A stretch of DNA of 64,000 bases, from positions 930,001 to 994,000 of the forward strand of contig NZ_CP119766.1 of assembly GCF_030378165.1 (NCBI RefSeq), given 5' to 3'. This DNA comes from Flavobacterium panacagri. GTDB taxonomy: Bacteria > Bacteroidota > Bacteroidia > Flavobacteriales > Flavobacteriaceae. This document shows, piece by piece, positions 1 through 8,746 of this stretch; the first letter of the stretch is position 1, and every line of letters starts with the position of its first letter. The notes under the pieces were generated by a model. That model had not been told where the DNA came from, did not search any database, and saw only the letters and a program-made list of their open reading frames with translations. A program made the translations under genes and the position numbers.

Positions 1-618
1 GATATTAAGAAAATGCGTACATTAAGTGATAAAATCATTTTATACGCTCCTTCTGTCGAAGATATTTATGAAGGAAATACTGTTTCTCAAACTTTTGATT
101 TCGACGGATTGGAAAATCAAATGGAAGGAAAATTCAGGCCAGGACATTTTAATGGCGTTGGAACAATTGTAAAAAGGCTTTTTGAGATTGTCACTCCGAC
201 CAATGCTTATTTTGGAGAAAAAGATTTTCAGCAGCTTCAAATTGTTAAAAAAATGGTCGAAAAAGCGGACTTACCTGTAAATGTTGTTGGCTGTCCTATT
301 TTCAGGGAAGAAAACCAGCTTGCAATGAGTTCGCGTAATGAACGCCTTTCTGCACAAGAACGAAAAGATGCCGCTATTATCTACAAAACTTTAACTGAGG
401 CTAAAGAGATTTTTAAGAATCATAGTCCACAGGAAACATTGGAATTTGTAGAAAATTCTTTCAAAGACAATAACGAATTCGAGCTTGAATATTTTGTTAT
501 TGCTGACGAATCAACACTTTTACCTATCGATCAGAAAGAGAATGACAAAAACTACCGTGCATTTATAGCAGTATTTGTTAATTCTATAAGACTGATAGAC
601 ACCATTTCATTAAATTAA
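1..618 (+). CDS. panC: Pantoate--beta-alanine ligase (3' part)
   Basis: This cytoplasmic enzyme joins pantoate and beta-alanine using ATP, the last step of pantothenate synthesis. The reading frame is already open at base 1, so the start lies upstream; about 205 residues are present, and the family is usually about 280. Visible hallmarks are the HFNGVGTIV segment, the YFGEKDFQQL segment and the MSSRNERLS motif, which corresponds to the ATP-binding KMSKS-like loop. The Met at base 13 is internal, not a start. panD follows 14 bases later on the same strand, so the two very likely share a transcript and PanD supplies the beta-alanine that PanC consumes. Confidence 0.95.
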   Translation, partial: DIKKMRTLSDKIILYAPSVEDIYEGNTVSQTFDFDGLENQMEGKFRPGHFNGVGTIVKRLFEIVTPTNAYFGEKDFQQLQIVKKMVEKADLPVNVVGCPIFREENQLAMSSRNERLSAQERKDAAIIYKTLTEAKEIFKNHSPQETLEFVENSFKDNNEFELEYFVIADESTLLPIDQKENDKNYRAFIAVFVNSIRLIDTISLN

Positions 619-632
619 TCTAACTTTGCAGC

Positions 633-983
633 ATGCAAATTCAAGTTATAAAATCAAAAATTCATCGCGTTAAAGTAACGGGTGCCGATTTAAATTATAT
701 TGGCAGCATTACTATTGATGAAACTTTACTAGAAGCTTCAAATATTATTGAAGGCGAAAAAGTATCTATTGTGAACATTAATAATGGCGAACGTTTTGAA
801 ACTTACGCTATTAAAGGTGAGAAAAACTCAGGCGAAATCACTTTGAATGGTCCAGCTGCAAGAAAGGTTCAGAAAGATGACATCATCATTATCATTTCTT
901 ACGCAACTTTGGATTTTGAAGAAGCGAAGACCTTCAAACCGTGGATTATTTTCCCTAACGAAAATGACAATTCGCTAACCTAA
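633..983 (+). CDS. panD: Aspartate 1-decarboxylase
   Basis: PanD decarboxylates L-aspartate to beta-alanine for pantothenate synthesis. The 116-residue length is normal for the proenzyme. The self-cleavage site is Gly24-Ser25 (context NYIGSITID); cleavage would create the pyruvoyl cofactor on Ser25. The NGPAARK segment typical of the family is also present. It lies just behind panC. A TAACTTTG sequence at 621-628 resembles a Bacteroidota -7 box, but it is so close to the start codon that it would give an almost leaderless message, so co-transcription with panC is the simpler reading. Confidence 0.95.
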   Translation: MQIQVIKSKIHRVKVTGADLNYIGSITIDETLLEASNIIEGEKVSIVNINNGERFETYAIKGEKNSGEITLNGPAARKVQKDDIIIIISYATLDFEEAKTFKPWIIFPNENDNSLT

Positions 984-1186
984 ACCAATTCTTTCTTTTT
1001 TAAGAATTTACTTTCTTTGTTCAAAGCTTTTTGTACAAAGAATTCCTCTTTTGTCTTAATCCAAAATGATTTTGACGCTAAAATACTGTGCTTCAATTTT
1101 TATCCCTTTTAACAAAGAAGCAAATAAAATAGTATATTGCTACACTATTTTCAATACATTTTTAATTTACTGAAATGCCACAAATC

Positions 1187-2341
1187 ATGAAAAAAGTTTA
1201 CCTACTAACACTTTTGATTTCATTCTCGTCGTTTGCCCAAAAAACGTTCGACAACATTAAATCAGAAAAACTGGGAGAAGAGCGTAGAATTACAATTGGA
1301 CTTCCGGCTTCTTATGAAGCAAACAAAGACAAAAAATATCCTGTTCTTTATTTATTGGATGGCGATTACTTATTTGATCCTTTTTCCGGAGCTGTAAGTT
1401 ATGGTTCGTATTGGGATGATATTCCGGAAATGATCATTATCGGAATTCACCAAAATAAAGATGGAGAACGTTTTGACGACACCACAATCGACCAAAACGA
1501 AGGGCTTCCTTTTGAAAAAGGTTCCAAGTTTTTCGAATTCGTCGGAGCAGAATTAGTGCCTTATATTGAAAAAAAATATCGTACCTCGCCTTTCAGACTT
1601 ATTGCAGGCCATGACATAACAGCAAGTTTTGCTAATTTTTATCTGTATAAAGAAATGCCACTCTTTAATGCATACATCTGCTTAAGTCCGGAACTTGCCC
1701 CAAAAATGGAAGTGCGTATTGCTGAAAAATTTGCTAAAATAAAAAAACCGATTTTCTACTATCTTTCTGCAGGCGAAGGTGACATTAAAAAGATAAAAGA
1801 ACCGATTGAAAAATTAAACAATAATATTAAAATCGCTAATAATCCGTTAGTGAATTATAAATACGATGTTTTTAAGGGTGCTACGCATTACACAGAAGTA
1901 TTACATTCTATCCCAAGTGCGTTGTACCAGATTTTTGAAGCATACCGACCTATAAATTCTGCCGAATACAACGACAAAATTGCGGTTCTTCAAGAAGGTT
2001 ATGCTGAATACTTAGAAAAAAAATATGCTGACATGTCTGAAGTTTTAGGAGTTCAGATTCCAGTTCGAATAAGCGATTTTAAAGTAGTAGAAAATCTTAT
2101 TTTAAAAAGAAACGCCTATAGCGAATTAGGAAAAATGGCCGAAATTGGAAATGTAAATTATCCAAAAGCCATGTTGGGAGAATATGAATTAGGATTAATG
2201 TATGAAAAACAAGGCGATCCGAAACATGCATCAAAAAAATACCAAAATGCTTCACAAATGGAGCCGATTGGCGATTTGAACAAAGACATGATGTATGAGA
2301 AGATTGACGAAATGAATACGCTTGCCAAAAAAAGTAAATAA
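1187..2341 (+). CDS. Secreted esterase-like alpha/beta hydrolase, altered nucleophile
   Basis: This is an exported protein of the putative esterase (esterase D / enterochelin-esterase-like) fold with a C-terminal helical, TPR-like segment. I chose the ATG at 1187 because it begins a clean signal peptide (MKKVYLLTLLISFSSFAQ); an in-frame ATG at 1175 adds four residues. The N-terminal YPVLYLLDGDYLF strand-loop is typical of the family. The nucleophile elbow, normally GHSxGG, reads AGHDITASF, so Ser is replaced by Asp. A possible catalytic His remains in GATHYTEV. The gene overlaps radA by one base (TAATG). Substrate is unknown and it may be a pseudoenzyme. Confidence 0.75.
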   Translation: MKKVYLLTLLISFSSFAQKTFDNIKSEKLGEERRITIGLPASYEANKDKKYPVLYLLDGDYLFDPFSGAVSYGSYWDDIPEMIIIGIHQNKDGERFDDTTIDQNEGLPFEKGSKFFEFVGAELVPYIEKKYRTSPFRLIAGHDITASFANFYLYKEMPLFNAYICLSPELAPKMEVRIAEKFAKIKKPIFYYLSAGEGDIKKIKEPIEKLNNNIKIANNPLVNYKYDVFKGATHYTEVLHSIPSALYQIFEAYRPINSAEYNDKIAVLQEGYAEYLEKKYADMSEVLGVQIPVRISDFKVVENLILKRNAYSELGKMAEIGNVNYPKAMLGEYELGLMYEKQGDPKHASKKYQNASQMEPIGDLNKDMMYEKIDEMNTLAKKSK

Positions 2342-3702
2342 TGTCAAAAGTTAAAACTTCCTTTTTTTGCCAAAATTGTGGCACTCAATACTCCAAATGG
2401 CAGGGACAGTGCAATGCATGCAAGGAATGGAATACAATTGCTGAAGAAATTATTCAGAAGCAGGAAAAAGTGGCTTGGAAAAGCGAACCCACTTCAACAA
2501 ACAAAGCGCCAAGGCCTTTAAAAATTGACGAAATTGATTCGGCTCAGGAAATTCGAATGGATACAACTGACGGCGAATTGAATCGTGTTTTAGGAGGCGG
2601 AATCGTTCCGGGATCTTTGACACTTTTAGGCGGAGAACCTGGAATTGGAAAAAGTACACTTTTACTTCAAATCTCATTAAAATTACCTTATAAAACTTTA
2701 TATGTTTCTGGAGAAGAAAGTCAGAAACAAATCAAAATGCGTGCGGAAAGAATAACGCCAAACAGCGACAACTGTTACATTCTAACCGAAACCAAAACAC
2801 AGAATATCTTCAAACAGATTGAAGCGATTCAGCCAGAAATCGTAATCATCGATTCGATCCAAACTTTACATACCGATTATATCGAATCGACCGCTGGAAG
2901 TATTTCTCAAATCAGAGAAACAACAGCCGAGTTAATAAAATTCGCTAAAGAAACTAACATTCCGGTTATTTTAATTGGACATATTACCAAAGACGGAAAC
3001 ATCGCCGGGCCAAAAATTCTAGAACATATGGTAGACACTGTTCTTCAGTTTGAAGGCGATCGGAACCATATTTATAGAATTTTACGTTCGTTGAAAAACC
3101 GTTTTGGTTCTACATCAGAACTTGGAATTTATGAAATGCTTGGAAGCGGTTTGCGTGAAGTAAGCAATCCGTCTGAAATATTGATTTCACACAAAGACGA
3201 AGAATTATCAGGAACAGCAATTGCTACAACTCTTGAAGGCATGCGTCCGTTGATGATCGAAATACAATCTTTGGTAAGCACAGCTGTCTACGGAACACCT
3301 CAACGAAGCACAACAGGTTACAACGCCAAAAGACTAAACATGATTTTGGCCGTTTTAGAAAAAAGAGCAGGATTCCGTTTAGGTGCAAAAGATGTTTTCC
3401 TGAATGTAACGGGAGGAATTTCTGTTGATGATCCTGCAATTGACTTAGCCGTTGTGGCCGCGATTTTATCATCAAATGAAGATATTCCGGTTGGTAAAGG
3501 TTTCTGTTTTGCAGGTGAAGTTGGTCTTTCTGGCGAAATTCGTCCAGTTAACCGAGTAGATCAGCGTATTCAGGAAGCCGAAAAATTAGGTTTTGATACT
3601 ATCTTTGTTTCCAAATACAATAAAATTGCTTTAAAAAATACAGGAATCAAAATCGAATTGGTCGCTAAAATTGAAGATGTTGCCAGCATTCTTTTTGGGT
3701 AA
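2341..3702 (+). CDS. radA: DNA repair protein RadA
   Basis: RadA is a RecA-like ATPase that drives branch migration during recombinational repair. All family parts are visible in 453 residues: a four-cysteine zinc finger (Cys10, 13, 24, 27), a Walker A motif GEPGIGKST at about 98-106, the RadA-specific KNRFG motif at about 252-256, and a Lon-protease-like C-terminal domain containing DVFLNVTGGISVDDPA. Length is normal. The start codon shares its first base with the stop of the upstream esterase-like gene, implying translational coupling. Confidence 0.96.
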   Translation: MSKVKTSFFCQNCGTQYSKWQGQCNACKEWNTIAEEIIQKQEKVAWKSEPTSTNKAPRPLKIDEIDSAQEIRMDTTDGELNRVLGGGIVPGSLTLLGGEPGIGKSTLLLQISLKLPYKTLYVSGEESQKQIKMRAERITPNSDNCYILTETKTQNIFKQIEAIQPEIVIIDSIQTLHTDYIESTAGSISQIRETTAELIKFAKETNIPVILIGHITKDGNIAGPKILEHMVDTVLQFEGDRNHIYRILRSLKNRFGSTSELGIYEMLGSGLREVSNPSEILISHKDEELSGTAIATTLEGMRPLMIEIQSLVSTAVYGTPQRSTTGYNAKRLNMILAVLEKRAGFRLGAKDVFLNVTGGISVDDPAIDLAVVAAILSSNEDIPVGKGFCFAGEVGLSGEIRPVNRVDQRIQEAEKLGFDTIFVSKYNKIALKNTGIKIELVAKIEDVASILFG

Positions 3703-3714
3703 TTTTTTTTGTTA

Positions 3715-3760
3715 GCCACGACCCGAGCGATAGCGAACGGGCGAAGCAATTCACGAATTA
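3715..3760. repeat. Short intergenic repeat fragment with hairpin
   Basis: The segment begins GCCACG and ends TTCACGAATTA, like the dispersed GCCACGA-type repeats elsewhere in the window. It contains a small GC-rich stem (CCCG...CGGG, 3722-3741) that stands out from the AT-rich surroundings. It lies between radA and the GT51 gene. Confidence 0.4.
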
Positions 3761-3854
3761 TATTTAAATCTTTATGGAAAAAAAATTTTTGAATTAGTGG
3801 CAGAAAAAAATATTTAACATCACAGACTGTTCTATTCTTTAAGAAATTAACTTT

Positions 3855-5819
3855 ATGAATTTTCCAAAACAAAAAATATACAAAGCACTAAAAATACTGG
3901 GAATAGTAATTCTTGTGCTTTGCATTGGGTTGTACTATTTCCGAAATTCTCTTCTAAAACAGGCAATTGCAAAAGTTACCCACAAAATGGCTGTGCAGTA
4001 CAACAGTAATTTTTCTGTAGAATCGGCTTCTTTTGATGGATTATCGACTATAAAATTGACCGATGTTGTTTTGGCTCCAATAAATGCTGATACACTGGTC
4101 AAAATCAAAAATGTAGAAACCAGCATTAGTTTAAGCAATTTATTAATTGGAGATGTTCAGGTTGGAACTTTAAAAGTGGATAATGGATATATTCAATTGG
4201 TAAAAAAAGGTAAAAAAAGAAATTTTGATGCTTTTCTAAAAAAAGACCAGGAAGAAACAGAATCGAACGAAAAACGAAAATATGCTTCTTTTGCTTACAG
4301 AATCATTTCAAAAGTTCTGAATTTGGTGCCAACCGATATGGATTTGAAAAACTTCAAATTCAAAATCGACGACAACGGAAAACAAACTACTGTTGATGTA
4401 AATAAATTGGTTTTAAGCGACAAACAACTGGAAACGAATCTTCATGTCCAGGCTAAAGATTTTGATCAGCGTTGGAACATTAAAGGATTTGCAGATCCAA
4501 GAAATAAAAAAGCCGATATTCGATTTTTCAATCTCGATACAGGAGCAATTCGTGTTCCGTATTTGGATCAGCGTTATAATCTAAAAGCAAGCTTCGATTC
4601 GATCCGCTTAAATGTTCAGAATATTGATAAAAGCGGCAGCGAACTTCATATTGACGGTTACACTTCTATTGCTAATCTTAAAATCAATCATCCAAAAATT
4701 GCGAGCAAAGATGTCGTAATTAAAAATGCTCGTTTTGATTACCGCTTTTTATTGGGGGACAGTTTTATTTCGATCGACAGCACTTCAACTATGCAGTTGA
4801 ATAAAATTAAAGTCCGTCCGTACATTTCTTACGATACCGAAAAAGATACAGTTTATACTTTAAAAGTCGACATTCCGAAAATGAAAGCGCAGGATTTTAT
4901 CGTTTCGCTTCCAGATGGTTTATTTACGCATTTTCAGGGCATGCAGGCGACTGGAAATTTCGATTATAAACTAGACTTCAAATTCAACAAAAACAAACCC
5001 AATACGCTTGTTTTTGACAGCAAGTTAAATAAAGAAGATTTACGAATTACCAAATATGGCGAAGCCGATTTAAATAAGCTAAATGGCGAATTTGTCTATC
5101 GTGCTATTATTCAAAATGTATTGCAAAGACCGGTTTTGGTTGGAAATGCAAATCCGAATTATACGCCTTTAGACCAGATTTCCCCTTATTTAAGAAAATC
5201 GGTATTAACGACTGAAGATCCATCTTTCTTCTCGCATCGCGGATTTATCAATGAAGCTTTCAAGCAATCTATTCTAAAAAACATCAGGACTAAGAAATTC
5301 TCTCGCGGTGCCAGTACCATCAGCATGCAGTTGATTAAAAATGTGTTTCTGACTAGAGAAAAAACGCTTTCGCGAAAGCTTGAAGAAATTCTTTTAGTTT
5401 ACATTTTAGAAAACAACCGAATTGTAAGCAAGGAAAGGATGCTAGAAGTGTATTTCAACATTATTGAATGGGGGCCAAATGTATACGGAATTGGCGAAGC
5501 AAGTCATTTCTATTTCCAAAAAAGTCCAGCGGATTTAAATATTGATGAATGTTTGTATTTGGCAATGATTATTCCGAAGCCAAGAAAATTCATGTATCAG
5601 TTTAATGATCAGGGAAATTTGAAAGATTATGCTTTAAAAAATCAAAAGTTCCTGAAAAACTTAATGTTCAGAAGAGGGCTTTTAGTTCCGGAAGATACAA
5701 CTGGAATATTACCGGTTTATATTTCAGGAAATGCGCGTTCTTTTATTAAAATCAAAGCTCCGGATTCCACTGCAGTCAAAAATGATTCTTTGGCTGTGGA
5801 TGATGAATTTGATTTGTAG
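3855..5819 (+). CDS. AsmA-like/GT51 peptidoglycan glycosyltransferase, no transpeptidase domain
   Basis: This is a membrane-anchored protein predicted to polymerise lipid II glycan strands. One N-terminal membrane segment (about 12-30) is followed by a long beta-rich AsmA-like region (to about 430) and then a GT51 domain. The GT51 motifs are clear: EDPSFFSHRG (catalytic Glu at about 454), GASTISMQL (about 485), RKLEE, and KERMLEVYFNIIEWG. There is no SxxK/SxN/KTG penicillin-binding transpeptidase domain, so it is a monofunctional transglycosylase with an unusual N-terminal extension. It reads alone after radA and is followed by repeats. Confidence 0.85.
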   Translation: MNFPKQKIYKALKILGIVILVLCIGLYYFRNSLLKQAIAKVTHKMAVQYNSNFSVESASFDGLSTIKLTDVVLAPINADTLVKIKNVETSISLSNLLIGDVQVGTLKVDNGYIQLVKKGKKRNFDAFLKKDQEETESNEKRKYASFAYRIISKVLNLVPTDMDLKNFKFKIDDNGKQTTVDVNKLVLSDKQLETNLHVQAKDFDQRWNIKGFADPRNKKADIRFFNLDTGAIRVPYLDQRYNLKASFDSIRLNVQNIDKSGSELHIDGYTSIANLKINHPKIASKDVVIKNARFDYRFLLGDSFISIDSTSTMQLNKIKVRPYISYDTEKDTVYTLKVDIPKMKAQDFIVSLPDGLFTHFQGMQATGNFDYKLDFKFNKNKPNTLVFDSKLNKEDLRITKYGEADLNKLNGEFVYRAIIQNVLQRPVLVGNANPNYTPLDQISPYLRKSVLTTEDPSFFSHRGFINEAFKQSILKNIRTKKFSRGASTISMQLIKNVFLTREKTLSRKLEEILLVYILENNRIVSKERMLEVYFNIIEWGPNVYGIGEASHFYFQKSPADLNIDECLYLAMIIPKPRKFMYQFNDQGNLKDYALKNQKFLKNLMFRRGLLVPEDTTGILPVYISGNARSFIKIKAPDSTAVKNDSLAVDDEFDL

Positions 5820-5823
5820 TTTT

Positions 5824-5850
5824 GCCGCGAAGGCGCTAAGACACTAAGTT
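5824..5850. repeat. GCCGCGAAGGC-type dispersed repeat fragment
   Basis: The sequence GCCGCGAAGGCGCTAAGAC and its tail directly after the GT51 stop belong to the same family as copies near 23364, 28976, 40737 and 42484 (GCCnCGAaGGC...CAAAG...). It is non-coding. Confidence 0.5.
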
Positions 5851-5857
5851 TTTTTCT

Positions 5858-6022
5858 CCTGCAAGGTTTTCAAAACCTTGTAGGCGTTATCCTTTTTACT
5901 TCTACATACTTATTACCTACGGCGCGAAGCTTTTTTCTCCTGCAAGGTTTCCAAAACCTTGTAGGTGTTATCCTTTTTACTTCTACATACTTATACCTAC
6001 AAGGTTTTGAAAACCTTGCAGG
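5858..6022. repeat. Tandemly duplicated palindromic repeat element
   Basis: Three palindromes lie here: 5858-5884, 5939-5965 (both CCTGCAAGG...CCTTGTAGG) and 5996-6022 (CCTACAAGG...CCTTGCAGG, opposite orientation). The 5850-5922 stretch is repeated at 5931-6000 with a period of 81 bases. In the first copy the right palindrome stops after CCTAC and is replaced by GGCGCGAAGC. The element lies between convergent genes. The same family recurs at 14599, 15393 and 45020. Confidence 0.8.
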
Positions 6023-6034
6023 AAAGGAAACGAA

Positions 6035-6784
6035 TTATTTAAAGTTCTTTAGGAATTCTTCTTTATAAGTTGGCGAAACTTCAATTTCAGCACCATCATT
6101 AAGCGTCACGATTCCACCTTTGTTATACGATTTCACGCAATTGATATTGATGATATGCGATTTATGAACCCGAATAAAAGGCAGAGGCAAAATCTCTGAA
6201 AAATGCTTCAGGAAACGGCAGACCATTTTTTTACTTCCGTTGTTGAGATGCAAATCGGTAAAATTTCCGTTACCACGAAGTCGTACTATTTCTTCCATTT
6301 TTACGACTTCAAAACCTTCAAGCGTTGGAAGAATCACTTGTTGTTTTTCTGGTTTTTGCTCGTGGAAATTCTCAACAATAATTTTATTTCTGTTGAAGAT
6401 TTCATGATTCATAATTTGATGCTGAACCTTATTTACCGCTACAATCAGCTCTTCAATACTAATTGGTTTTAAAAGATAATACGCGGCACTTTGATTCAAA
6501 GCTCGAAGCGAATATTCAGAAAATGCCGTGACAAATATGGTTTCAAAATGCAAGTCTTTGCAGGCTTCCAAAACATCAAAAGCATTTCCGAAAGGCATTT
6601 CGACATCCAGAAAAACCAATTGTGGGTTCAGTTCGTGAAGCAAAGGAACCGCTTCTTTGATATTCTGCGCTTCGCCAATAACCTCAACCTGCGGACAATA
6701 CTTACTCAAATAATTTTTGAGCACTTCTCGCGCAGCTAGTTCATCTTCTACAATTACACTTTTTATCTTTTGGAGCGTCATCAT
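6035..6784 (-). CDS. LytTR-family response regulator
   Basis: This is a cytoplasmic DNA-binding response regulator. The receiver domain (about 8-125) has the acidic pair Glu13/Asp14, the phosphoacceptor Asp60 in VFLDVEMP, and the conserved Lys in LLKPIS. The C-terminal LytTR domain (about 148-249) has the family pattern ending in RVHKSHIININCVKSY. Its ATG overlaps the stop of the histidine kinase gene by 4 bases (ATGA), so the pair is translationally coupled. Likely targets are the two plus-strand promoters 8657-8723 and 9720-9786, which carry tandem sites 21 bp apart, as LytTR proteins prefer. Confidence 0.93.
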   Translation of the reverse strand: MMTLQKIKSVIVEDELAAREVLKNYLSKYCPQVEVIGEAQNIKEAVPLLHELNPQLVFLDVEMPFGNAFDVLEACKDLHFETIFVTAFSEYSLRALNQSAAYYLLKPISIEELIVAVNKVQHQIMNHEIFNRNKIIVENFHEQKPEKQQVILPTLEGFEVVKMEEIVRLRGNGNFTDLHLNNGSKKMVCRFLKHFSEILPLPFIRVHKSHIININCVKSYNKGGIVTLNDGAEIEVSPTYKEEFLKNFK

Positions 6785-8601
6785 ATTTTGTCAATTAATG
6801 GAAAAACAATTTGAACTATTGTCCCAGATTCCAGTCCTTCTTTTTCTACAATTCTAAATGTAATTTCCTTTTTATACAATTCATTCAAAAGCGCAATTCG
6901 TTCTTTGGTATTGTTTAGACCTCTGGATTCGTATATTTTTTGGTTTTTTGTTTTGAGTTCACCGCTTTTGGTTAAACCAATTCCGTTGTCTTCAATGGTA
7001 ACGATGATTTTACCATTTTTATAATCAAATCGCAAAGACAAAAATCCTTTTTTATCCAAATAACGTAATCCGTGCCAGATGGCATTTTCAAGATGAGGCT
7101 GTAAAATCATATTCGGAACAAAAACCCTTTCCGGGTCCAGCGAATCATCAACCGTAATTTCAAAATCAAATTTATCTTCAAAACGGAGATGTTCTAAATC
7201 CAGATATTTCTTGAGCTGTTCTACTTCTTTATCCAGAGAAATAAAATCCTTATTGGAATTCTCCATCATATTCCGCATCAAATTCGAATAAGACGTCAAA
7301 TATTTATTAGCTTCCAATTCTTTGTTTTCCGAAATAAACTGATTGACGCTATTCAAACTATTAAAAATAAAATGCGGATTCATCTCACGACGCAATGACT
7401 GCAAAGCGATTTCTTTATTTTTAATTTTAATAGAATACAAAGCTTTTACAATAAACAAAAACAAAAGCAGTAACAACCCAACTGAACCAATCAGGAAATA
7501 ATTGAAGGTATTTTTCTTCGAAATCAGTTCGTCTTTCAGTGTTTTTTCTTTTTCCAACTGACGGATTTTTTCTTCTGTGATTTGGAAAGTCTTCGCATCA
7601 ATCAAAGTAGTATCAGAATGAATCAGTCTGTCGAAATTTTCAAAAAATTGTTCGTACAAAACCATACTTTCTTTATCCTGACCTTTGGTTTTGTAGTATT
7701 TAACCAAAGATGATAAACTCTTTTTGGCTTCCGCCGAATTTCCTTTTTGAAAAGACAAATCATACGCTTCTTTTAATGATGAAATCGCCTTCTCAGGTTC
7801 TTTCTTTTCAAAATAAAGGGATGAAAGCGATTGAAGCTGTTTTATTTCGGTTGTATAATCTTTATTTTTTCTGGCTTCTGCCAATATTTTTTCGCTTATC
7901 AGAAGCGCTTTATCAAACTGATTGTCTTCGGCATAAACTTTAGCAATTTCGTTTTTGATTTTTATAGCTTCTTCAGGTTTATTTTTGGTATAATCTAAGG
8001 CTTTGTTGTAACTCTCAATCGCTACTTTTTTATCATTTAACTGAAGTGAATTCTGCGCTTTCTGTACATAAGCTTCTTTAACTTCGCCTTTTTTGTTTTC
8101 CTTTTTCAGTAAATCAATATTCGAATCCACATAATCTGCCTGACTTGCCGGATCGGACTGATTTTTTAAACGGTTGGCATCATTTAAATTGATTTTTTCT
8201 TCAACTGCATCTTTTGTCAACGATCCCGCTTTTTCATAGTTTTTAATCGCCGAGCCAAAGTTTTTCTGATTTTCCTGTGCTTTAGCAAGACTTCTGGTAA
8301 CACGGGTTTTGTCTTCTGTCAGTTTTAATTTAGTATAACTGTTTAACGCTCTTTTATAGTATTCTTCTGCTTTGGCATTATCTCCTTTATTCAAAAATTC
8401 ATTAGCCAGTTTTTCGTAATTCTGAGCAATTTTCGATTCATCGTTATCATCAAGTGATTTGGATAATTCTTCTGCCGTTTTACTGATTTTGGTACTGCTT
8501 TTCTCCATTTTTTTGTCAGGAATAGCTTGTGCTGTCATTCGCTGTGGAACTAACAACACTAAAAAAAACAGACTAAAAACAATTAACACACTATGCTTCA
8601 C
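6781..8601 (-). CDS. LytS-type sensor histidine kinase with periplasmic TPR region
   Basis: This is the inner-membrane sensor partner of the adjacent LytTR regulator. Order: signal peptide (about 1-25, ending in TAQA); TPR-like helical repeats (about 50-330) that would face the periplasm; one membrane segment (about 368-392); a His_kinase domain with phosphoacceptor His410 in EMNPHFIFNSLN; and an HATPase domain with an N-box (HLENAIWHGL) and glycine box (IEDNGIGL). The signal it senses is unknown, but TPR repeats suggest a protein ligand. It is transcribed away from the SIMPL gene, leaving a 145-bp divergent intergenic region. Confidence 0.92.
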   Translation of the reverse strand: MKHSVLIVFSLFFLVLLVPQRMTAQAIPDKKMEKSSTKISKTAEELSKSLDDNDESKIAQNYEKLANEFLNKGDNAKAEEYYKRALNSYTKLKLTEDKTRVTRSLAKAQENQKNFGSAIKNYEKAGSLTKDAVEEKINLNDANRLKNQSDPASQADYVDSNIDLLKKENKKGEVKEAYVQKAQNSLQLNDKKVAIESYNKALDYTKNKPEEAIKIKNEIAKVYAEDNQFDKALLISEKILAEARKNKDYTTEIKQLQSLSSLYFEKKEPEKAISSLKEAYDLSFQKGNSAEAKKSLSSLVKYYKTKGQDKESMVLYEQFFENFDRLIHSDTTLIDAKTFQITEEKIRQLEKEKTLKDELISKKNTFNYFLIGSVGLLLLLFLFIVKALYSIKIKNKEIALQSLRREMNPHFIFNSLNSVNQFISENKELEANKYLTSYSNLMRNMMENSNKDFISLDKEVEQLKKYLDLEHLRFEDKFDFEITVDDSLDPERVFVPNMILQPHLENAIWHGLRYLDKKGFLSLRFDYKNGKIIVTIEDNGIGLTKSGELKTKNQKIYESRGLNNTKERIALLNELYKKEITFRIVEKEGLESGTIVQIVFPLIDKI

Positions 8602-8656
8602 AACAAATAATTTAGAAAATGTAAAGTAACCTAATTTCAGATTCCCATCCTATATC

Positions 8657-8723
8657 TTTCACCAAGTCAAACGGCCTGTTGACCCATTCTGCCAAAAATA
8701 CGTTTTTTCCTGCAATACATTTG
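8657..8723 (+). promoter_or_regulatory. Candidate LytTR operator plus promoter of the SIMPL gene
   Basis: Two direct repeats, TTTCACC at 8657-8663 and GTTGACC at 8678-8684, are 21 bp apart (two helical turns). A -7 box TACATTTG lies at 8716-8723, its first base 34 bp after the ACC of the second repeat. No good -33 TTG is visible, as expected of an activator-dependent promoter. The whole 67 bp aligns without gaps to 9720-9786, with 46 identical positions. Binding by the neighbouring regulator is inferred. Confidence 0.65.
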
Positions 8724-8746
8724 TTTCCGAATCAAAAATCAAAATC

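Noticed and set aside
621..628. TAACTTTG as a panD promoter
   Set aside because: It ends 4 bases before the start codon, so a transcript would be almost leaderless; read-through from panC is simpler.
5858..6022. Regularly spaced 27-bp repeats could be a CRISPR array
   Set aside because: Each unit is a full palindrome, only three are present in mixed orientation, the spacers are repeat-derived and there are no cas genes.
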